Origin: an uncultured Poribacteria bacterium
Lineage (GTDB): Bacteria > Poribacteria > WGA-4E > WGA-3G
DNA length: 64,000 nt
NCBI GenBank assembly: GCA_951828385.1
Contig: OX639973.1
Span: 2,595,200-2,659,199, forward strand
Reading direction: 5' to 3'
The position numbers and the translations under genes were made by a program. Below are positions 59,243-64,000 of this stretch, piece after piece. How positions within the stretch are numbered: position 1 is the stretch's first letter; each line of letters begins with the position of its first letter. The notes beneath the pieces were generated by a model, which saw only the letters and a program-made list of their open reading frames with translations, was not told where the DNA came from and searched no databases.

Positions 59243-59417
59243 TAAAGTATTCCATCCGCCTGTGACCCCTTGCAGTAACTGTAAAGCGTATAACAAATCA
59301 TCTTTTTCAAAAGTTAATTCCATCCCAAAATCTCCGTATCAAGCATTACCAATTCGATTCAAAACCATTCAGCCAATTTGAACAAAAATCTTGACAAGCG
59401 TCTCTATTTCGTATACT
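59243..59417. repeat. Duplicated 5' end and upstream region of dnaN
   Basis: Matches 63483-63656: start of dnaN (minus strand), the gap before it and the plus-strand promoter (TTGACAAGCGTCTC-ATTT-GTATA). In this copy the promoter leads into the AAA-PD-(D/E)XK gene. Confidence 0.9.
59391..59417 (+). promoter_or_regulatory. Promoter-like sequence before the AAA gene
   Basis: TTGACA (59391-59396), 15-nt spacer, TATACT (59412-59417). The short spacer is also kept in the parent copy at 63630-63656, which suggests a real site. Confidence 0.45.
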
Positions 59418-59534
59418 ATTAGAAGATGGGTTTACAAACCCGCCAGCATCGGAGGGGTTTGTTATTCTCCAAGTTTCAAAGGACGTTTGGGTCTTCAGAT
59501 AAAGAGACAAATGCTTCTACAAGGACGAGAAATC

Positions 59535-61124
59535 ATGAGAACTTTCGGGACACAGGGACCTGTCAATCCACGCGATAACTACGTCGTTACGCGTGCTCAG
59601 GAGACCGCTGATTTCATCGAACGCGTCAAAGATGGAAAATACATCGTCATCTTCGCACCCCGACAAACCGGCAAGACGACTTTCTTTCGCGCTGCGCTCG
59701 CCACGCTGACAACTGAAGACCCATCTTATTTTCCCATTCAACTCGATTTCCAGATCCAGCGCAACGCCGCACCTACCGCTTTTTACACGCAGCTTTCCTA
59801 TATGATTCACAGGCAAATCCAATTCGTTTTCCAAAAACGCGGCGATGTGATGCCTGAAGGACTCACACAATTCTTGGAAAGCACACACCTGACCGACCAC
59901 TTTTCAATGACGACGTTCTTTGAACAATTGGGTAAACTATTAGCAGCTCATAGGGTTATCCTCTTCATTGACGAGTTTGATGGCATCCCACAGGCGATTG
60001 TGAGCGATTTTCTCTACGCACTCCGTTATATCTATCTCTCGGAAGAATTTCACTGTCCACACAGCGTCGGCATCGTCGGCGTTAAGAACATCAGGCAGCT
60101 AAACTATGATGATGCTATCTCACCGTTTAATATCCAAGATGAGTTCATCGTGCCAAACTTTACGCTCGAACAGGTGGGTGAACTCTTTGCCCAGTACACA
60201 GATGAAGTTGGACAACCTTTCGCGCCTGAAGTCATTCAGATGCTCCACAAACAGACCGCCGGACAACCATTTCTTATCAACCGAGCCGCGCAAATTCTGA
60301 CAACAGCACTTGATATTCCGAAAACCGAACCGATTACCATAAATCATTTCACAGCAGCGCATCGGCAGCTCCTTGAGGAAGGTAACACCAACATCGATCA
60401 TCTCCTAACTAATGTTCGTAAGGATCAACGCTTTGAAAAAATTCTCATGAGAATCACTGCTTATGATAGTGGTTTAGTTTTCAACCCAGACGATCCACAT
60501 ATCAATGCACTTGTCACCTATGGTGTCATTAAGAAAGGCAATGATCGAATGTGTGAGATCGTTAATCCTATCTATCAACACCGGATCCTTCAGACGTTCA
60601 AACCTACAATTAACGGACTTGAATCGGTATATCTTCCCGAAGATATAGACTTTACGGATTACCTTTCCACTACCGGGCAGTTGGAGATAGCACAGCTCTT
60701 AGATAACTTTCAGGATTTCATCGCACGCGCAGGATTCAGGATCCTCCAAGTCCCAGACACGCCTCAAGAATACGTGGGACAGCATCTGCTTTACGCCTAT
60801 TTGGACACCTTTGCCCGGATTGTAGGTGGCGACATGTTTCTTGAAGTCCAAACGGGCCGCGGTAGGATGGATCTTCTCCTCCTACACAATCAGCGAAAAT
60901 ACATCGTTGAAACAAAGATTTGGGAAGGCGATAGGTCTTATCAAGCAGGCAAGCAGCAACTGGCGGCCTATCTCAAATTGGAAGGCGTAACAGAAGGCTA
61001 TTACGTTGTATTCGATCACCGACAAAAACCGGAACCTCGCGTAGAAACAGAAACCGTCGCTGGCGTGCATATTCGGAGTTATGTCATTCCTGTTATACAA
61101 GCCGTCCCTTCAAACACACTCTAA
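59535..61124 (+). CDS. AAA ATPase with C-terminal PD-(D/E)XK nuclease-like domain, copy 2
   Basis: 529 residues from ATG 59535 (GGACGAGAAATC before it), which aligns with the start of copy 1 (MRTFGTQGPVNPRDNYVV against MKTFETRGPVDASRNYVV). Walker A APRQTGKT at about 40-47, Walker B RVILFIDEFDGIP, and the C-terminal MFLEVQTGRGRMDLLLLHNQ with IVETKIWEG carry the same residues as the copy at 923-2524. The two proteins are similar from end to end. The gene has no methyltransferase nearby; it sits between dnaN pieces and a membrane-anchored unknown. A DNA-processing or defence role is possible, not shown. Confidence 0.85.
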   Translation: MRTFGTQGPVNPRDNYVVTRAQETADFIERVKDGKYIVIFAPRQTGKTTFFRAALATLTTEDPSYFPIQLDFQIQRNAAPTAFYTQLSYMIHRQIQFVFQKRGDVMPEGLTQFLESTHLTDHFSMTTFFEQLGKLLAAHRVILFIDEFDGIPQAIVSDFLYALRYIYLSEEFHCPHSVGIVGVKNIRQLNYDDAISPFNIQDEFIVPNFTLEQVGELFAQYTDEVGQPFAPEVIQMLHKQTAGQPFLINRAAQILTTALDIPKTEPITINHFTAAHRQLLEEGNTNIDHLLTNVRKDQRFEKILMRITAYDSGLVFNPDDPHINALVTYGVIKKGNDRMCEIVNPIYQHRILQTFKPTINGLESVYLPEDIDFTDYLSTTGQLEIAQLLDNFQDFIARAGFRILQVPDTPQEYVGQHLLYAYLDTFARIVGGDMFLEVQTGRGRMDLLLLHNQRKYIVETKIWEGDRSYQAGKQQLAAYLKLEGVTEGYYVVFDHRQKPEPRVETETVAGVHIRSYVIPVIQAVPSNTL

Positions 61125-61306
61125 CGCCCCTATTTCAAATTCGGAGAAAAGTTAGTTCAGACGAAAACAGAGACACACGCCATTCAAATCAAAAACTGCC
61201 TGATGCACCAGTGTCAGGGCTATACCAAATGGAAAGATTGCCATCTCTCTGACCGATTTTCTTTACAGGCATTTTTCCATCAACCCTTATGAGAGAGGTG
61301 AATAAG

Positions 61307-62047
61307 ATGTTACGGGATTTACTTTCCAGTCGAATGATCCAAGCCGGTCTCGTTTTCTTTGTGCTGGTTGTGGGGGGCAGCCTGTTGTATAGTTGGCACG
61401 TCCACCGCACGACGGATGCCGAGTTCCCGCGCCCCGATGCCGTTCAGGTGAACGACCGGGAGGCAGCACGGGACACTGGGGGGATTCGCCCGGTGGACTT
61501 TGGACAGGCTGCCCCTGAGCTTGACGCTGAGGACACGCCGACTGTGTCCGATGACACGGCGGCCCCCTCAACGAATGAGACGGCCGCCGAGACGATTGAC
61601 AGCACTGATACGATTCAAACGGATGCTGTTTCAGCGGACGCACTCGATCCTTCAAAGATGTCACGCTTCGGACTCGGGCCCTACCCTGAAATACCAAAGG
61701 AGTGGAACGTTATACCCGATTATTGGGAATTCATGGTCGATAGCATAGAAGATGAATTGCTCAGTCGTGTAACCATCAAGATGAAGAAAGAGGGCACACG
61801 TTCCAAATACGGTAGTGTTGGTGTTAGTCCTACTGGACAGGTTATAGCTCTCGAAAGAGGCAGTGTCCTTGTTGAATACGAGATTGATGAGAATGGCGAG
61901 AAACGTATATGGAGCACACTTGGACATCCCGATGATCTCTCGCAAGGGATCTACACGCGCGAGAGCCAGATTCCTTCAGACCTGAAAATTGTGACAGCTG
62001 ATGAAATAGCGTTTGACGCCTACGAATACTTAGGGCTTCCTAAGTAA
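61307..62047 (+). CDS. Membrane-anchored protein of unknown function
   Basis: 246 residues from ATG 61307 (GAGAGGTGAATAAG before it; ATG 61289 lies in this ribosome-binding region). One N-terminal membrane segment (IQAGLVFFVLVVGGSLLYSW, about 12-31), a Thr/Asp-rich disordered linker (to about 125) and a small C-terminal domain: GLGPYPEIPKEWNVIPDYWE, LLSRVTIKMKKEGTRSKYGS, ALERGSVLVEYEIDENGEKR and ADEIAFDAYEYLGLPK. The domain has no recognised family. It is predicted to face the periplasm. The MITE-cut ORF follows 8 bp later. Confidence 0.7.
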   Translation: MLRDLLSSRMIQAGLVFFVLVVGGSLLYSWHVHRTTDAEFPRPDAVQVNDREAARDTGGIRPVDFGQAAPELDAEDTPTVSDDTAAPSTNETAAETIDSTDTIQTDAVSADALDPSKMSRFGLGPYPEIPKEWNVIPDYWEFMVDSIEDELLSRVTIKMKKEGTRSKYGSVGVSPTGQVIALERGSVLVEYEIDENGEKRIWSTLGHPDDLSQGIYTRESQIPSDLKIVTADEIAFDAYEYLGLPK

Positions 62048-62055
62048 AGAAGTTT

Positions 62056-62166
62056 ATGATGAAAAAATTGACAGCGTTCTTTACGATTGCACTACTCGTT
62101 TGTATCGCAACTTTTGTTGCCTTTGCGTCTAACCAAAACCGCGATGTGTCCCATTCCTATTTATAG
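62056..62166 (+). pseudogene. Start of an exported protein gene, cut by a MITE
   Basis: ATG 62056 opens a signal peptide MMKKLTAFFTIALLVCIATF-VAFASNQNRD; the frame runs into the MITE at 62162 and stops on its TAG (62164-62166) after 36 codons. Past the MITE an open stretch reads VVAQPPDDALIPSGLSDKDG, a candidate continuation. Confidence 0.6.
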
Positions 62167-62287
62167 TAAAGTTTAGAATTAATTGGGCACTCTCAAACAG
62201 TCTGAATACCTATAACAGGCATTCAGACTGGCACAAACTGGAAGTTTGTGGTACGAATGTGTCTATTTATTTTTAGGATTCACTATA
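62162..62287. mobile_element. MITE-like element, copy 2
   Basis: Starts TATAGTAAAGTTTAGAATTA and ends GGATTCACTATA, 126 bp. Nearly identical to copy 1 (18367-18558) over the first 70 bp, with one CACAAACTGGAAGTTTGTG palindrome against three there. Confidence 0.75.
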
Positions 62288-62356
62288 GTAGTCGCTCAGC
62301 CTCCTGATGACGCACTTATCCCCTCCGGGCTTTCAGATAAAGACGGTACAGGTACC

Positions 62357-62396
62357 AAAAACTGGCGAGGTTTCTTAGCAAAAACACCTCGCCAGG
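62357..62396 (-). terminator. Intrinsic terminator of dnaN
   Basis: Minus strand: CTGGCGAGGTGTTTTTGC then ACCTCGCCAG, followed by TTTTTGG. The stem is 10 bp (62361-62370 with 62386-62395), 56 bp after the stop codon. Confidence 0.8.
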
Positions 62397-62451
62397 AAAT
62401 AAAGGCTTATTTTCCGCGTCAACGGCATGTATGCTATAAGAATCACATCTC

Positions 62452-63561
62452 TTATTCCGAAGGACCTTCCAGACGCATCGGCATAATGAGGGAAATATAT
62501 GTATCATCGCTGACCGGCTTAATAAGAACAGGGTTCAACTCACCTGTAAACTCAATCGCCAAAGACGCGCTTTCAATGTGCGCCAATGCCTCTACCAACA
62601 AGCGAGCATCAAAACCGATCCGCACACTCCCGTTCCCAGACTCTACAGGCACTGTCTCGTGTGCTTCACCTAATTCAGGAGTCCTTGCGGAAACCCGAAC
62701 CTGTTCCGTGTCAATCTCTAAACAGATCGAATAGTTCTTTGGGTTTGACAACAGTGCCACGCGCCGCGTCGCGCTCAAAATCTGGTCTCTCGAAACGACC
62801 GTTCTGCCATCAGTCGATTCAGGAATAATCTTCTCATAGTTCGGATACTCGCCCTCCACGAGCCGCGTCGTCAAGGTAGCATTCCCATCGGTAAAAAGAA
62901 TTTGGCTCTCAAAAACGGAGACCTCCACTTCACCAGCATCGGCAAAGGTTTTCGCGATCTCTCGAACTGCCTTGAGTGGGACGATGAACCCGCTGGCTTC
63001 CCCGGCGTTGAGCGGCTCGCAGTGCGTGAGTGCGAGACGATTCCCATCAGTCGCAACGACTTCGGTCCTGTCCGTCTGAAGATTAAAGTAGAGTCCGTTG
63101 AGAAAGTAGCGAACCTCCTCTGTAGACGCAGCAAATTCCGTTTTTTGGATGACATCCACCAACGTCTCTCCGCCGATCGACAACGCTTCGCCTTCAACAG
63201 AAGGCAGCTGCGGGAACTCTTCATCGGGCATCCCGATAATCTTGTAAACACCATCGCCGCACGTAATTTCAACGCGGTCGTTTGCCGTCGTTACCAAGTC
63301 TATCGGTTTATCCACGGGCAACTCTTTGACAATATCCACCAACTTCTTGGCGGAGACAGTGATCGCCCCACCTTCTTTGACTTCCCCATCAACTTTCATT
63401 TTAATTCCGACTTCCAAATCTGTCGCCATACACTCAATCGTGCTATCCTCCGCTCGGATGAGGACATTCGAGAGGATAGGTAAAGTATTCCGCCCCCCTG
63501 CGACCCCTTGCAGTATCTGTAAAGCGTATAACAGGTCATCTTTTTTAAAAGTTAATTCCAT
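62452..63561 (-). CDS. dnaN: DNA polymerase III subunit beta (sliding clamp)
   Basis: 369 residues, normal length. Three clamp domains follow each other: MELTFKKDDLLYALQILQGV and NTLPILSNVLIRAED (domain 1), LVDVIQKTEFAASTEEVRYFLNG (domain 2; conserved EVRYFLNGLY), VATDGNRLALTHC, and domain 3 RDQILSATRRVALLSNPKNY with the C-terminal SDDTYISLIMPMRLEG, the P-M-R-L tail that forms the partner-binding cleft. It forms a ring dimer that holds polymerase III on DNA. dnaA is not next to it and no origin features were recognised. Partial copies of both ends lie 4 kb upstream. Confidence 0.96.
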   Translation of the reverse strand: MELTFKKDDLLYALQILQGVAGGRNTLPILSNVLIRAEDSTIECMATDLEVGIKMKVDGEVKEGGAITVSAKKLVDIVKELPVDKPIDLVTTANDRVEITCGDGVYKIIGMPDEEFPQLPSVEGEALSIGGETLVDVIQKTEFAASTEEVRYFLNGLYFNLQTDRTEVVATDGNRLALTHCEPLNAGEASGFIVPLKAVREIAKTFADAGEVEVSVFESQILFTDGNATLTTRLVEGEYPNYEKIIPESTDGRTVVSRDQILSATRRVALLSNPKNYSICLEIDTEQVRVSARTPELGEAHETVPVESGNGSVRIGFDARLLVEALAHIESASLAIEFTGELNPVLIKPVSDDTYISLIMPMRLEGPSE

Positions 63562-63831
63562 CCCAAAATCTCCGTATTTAAAATTGCGAATTTAATTCAG
63601 AGGCATTCAGCCAATTTGGACAAAAAATCTTGACAAGCGTCTCCATTTAGTATAACATATTTGGTGGACACAGTAAAGAAAAATTTTAGCAATTTCAAAA
63701 CAAATTCTACGATACCGCGTCCACTTTACAACTCAAGTTTCCTAACAAGATATACACCAGAACCCTTAGTTTTTACAGCCCACAACCGAATCGACAAGGA
63801 AACTAACGGGTATCGTTCTTCTCCTTAAAAT
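63562..63831. other. Gap between dnaN and the next gene
   Basis: Divergent region, A/T-rich, without a gene. Plus-strand TTGACA (63630-63635), 15-nt spacer and TATAAC (63651-63656) could serve the DUF6785 gene. The first 95 bp are duplicated at 59320-59417. Confidence 0.5.
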
Positions 63832-64000
63832 ATGCACACTACGGACTCACGCGCCTCACAGGCAATTGCGAAACGCGCAGTGCTAATCGGCACCATCCTT
63901 ATCATTGGGAATAGTTACTGGATCGCTTATGTTGAGATGATTTGGCACACCGCGCATCTGACAACCGTCGCGATGTCTGTCAATGTCATGTTCGGCATTT
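63832..64000 (+). CDS. DUF6785-type membrane protein, 5' end only
   Basis: 56 codons from ATG 63832 to the window edge, open throughout: SRASQAIAKRAVLIGTILII then GNSYWIAYVEMIWHTAHLTT and VAMSVNVMFGI. It aligns with the start of the protein at 37400-39340 (RVTGRSLLLGVLFIPINVYW, TIVEVKY). About 590 residues are expected outside the window. Confidence 0.7.
   Translation, partial: MHTTDSRASQAIAKRAVLIGTILIIGNSYWIAYVEMIWHTAHLTTVAMSVNVMFGI

Larger units (their letters stand above)
57602..59323 (-). pseudogene. Decayed dnaN copy carrying a TnpB element
   Basis: The first 27 codons (ATG 59321-59323; MELTFEKDDLLYALQLLQGV, close to intact MELTFKKDDLLYALQILQGV) end at 59242 and resume at 57686 as LPILA, exactly spanning the TnpB element. 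Seven or so codons later the sequence jumps to the last 20 codons of dnaN (to 57602), in another frame, so about 1 kb of the gene is deleted with a frameshift. The order of events is duplication, internal deletion, element insertion. The intact gene is at 62452-63561. Confidence 0.9.

Noticed and set aside
58011-59381. A 456-codon plus-strand frame opposite tnpB
   Set aside because: It is the antisense of tnpB and of the dnaN piece; its residues show no domain, and the minus strand has complete RuvC and zinc-ribbon motifs.
62452-63831. Replication origin next to dnaN
   Set aside because: No dnaA, recF or gyrB neighbours and no cluster of DnaA boxes recognised; dnaN alone is not evidence.

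Overview
The window reads as ordinary bacterial chromosome of roughly 50% GC, most likely from Candidatus Poribacteria or a close relative in the Planctomycetes-like marine and sponge-associated lineages. This is an inference from the gene set: a phytanoyl-CoA dioxygenase, secreted proteins with dockerin-like Asp/Asn repeats and an NPFNPETW-type C-terminal domain, two members of the DUF6785-type membrane family, DUF4159 proteins, COG2055 dehydrogenases and AAA/PD-(D/E)XK ATPases. No rRNA gene, CRISPR array, prophage or plasmid signature is visible.

Layout. 0-4 kb (minus strand): the edge of an epimerase, then an operon-like set of adenine methyltransferase, small lipoprotein and AAA-PD-(D/E)XK protein. 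4-9 kb: PhyH dioxygenase, nucleotide-translocase-like carrier, E1-beta of a 2-oxoacid dehydrogenase, GSA-type aminotransferase. 9-18 kb: argJ, a retropepsin-like protease, three tRNAs (Gly-Cys-Val), an LVIVD lipoprotein behind a sigma-54 promoter, thrS, an LpoB/COG3014 lipoprotein pair and a cysteine desulfurase. 18.7-26.9 kb: a tandem pair of TonB-like/DUF4159 proteins (first copy behind a second sigma-54 promoter), a pair of COG2055 dehydrogenases, and a large secreted WD40-metalloprotease-dockerin protein. 27-31.7 kb: 'locus A', with a long structured leader, a proline-tailed secreted protein, a coiled-coil protein, an STT3-like membrane glycosyltransferase and a GspC/PilP-like protein. 32-47.7 kb: housekeeping and catabolic genes (SDR, GT2, copper/cytochrome-like secreted protein, Hcy-methyltransferase/MTHFR, DUF6785, AIR-synthase-like, TPR-Doc pair, cupin, PlsC, TIM-barrel isomerase, nadC, flippase-like, HIBADH). 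48.6-49.7 kb: a sigma-54 activator gene broken by a 32-bp tandem duplication. 50.4-57.4 kb: 'locus B', a second STT3 locus with the same leader hairpin, a small Cys peptide, a Cys-rich secreted protein interrupted by an IS5-family element, a membrane coiled-coil protein, a duplicated Cys-cluster protein, STT3 and a CDP-alcohol phosphatidyltransferase. 57.5-64 kb: a decayed partial copy of dnaN carrying a TnpB-only IS200/IS605-type element, a second AAA-PD-(D/E)XK gene, a membrane-anchored unknown, an ORF cut by a MITE, intact dnaN, and the edge of a second DUF6785 gene.

The strongest unusual observations are: (1) the TnpB element sits in a dnaN remnant whose intact parent lies 4 kb away, so the empty site, the insertion motif (TTTAC) and the natural guide can be read directly, and that guide nearly matches intact dnaN; (2) two paralogous secreted-peptide/STT3 loci share a conserved leader hairpin; (3) two sigma-54 promoters share enhancer-like sites, while a sigma-54 activator in the same window is split by a reversible-looking duplication; (4) an H-type pseudoknot lies directly before a ribosome-binding site in locus A. 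Dispersed palindromes are common, and two of them lie in frame inside genes.
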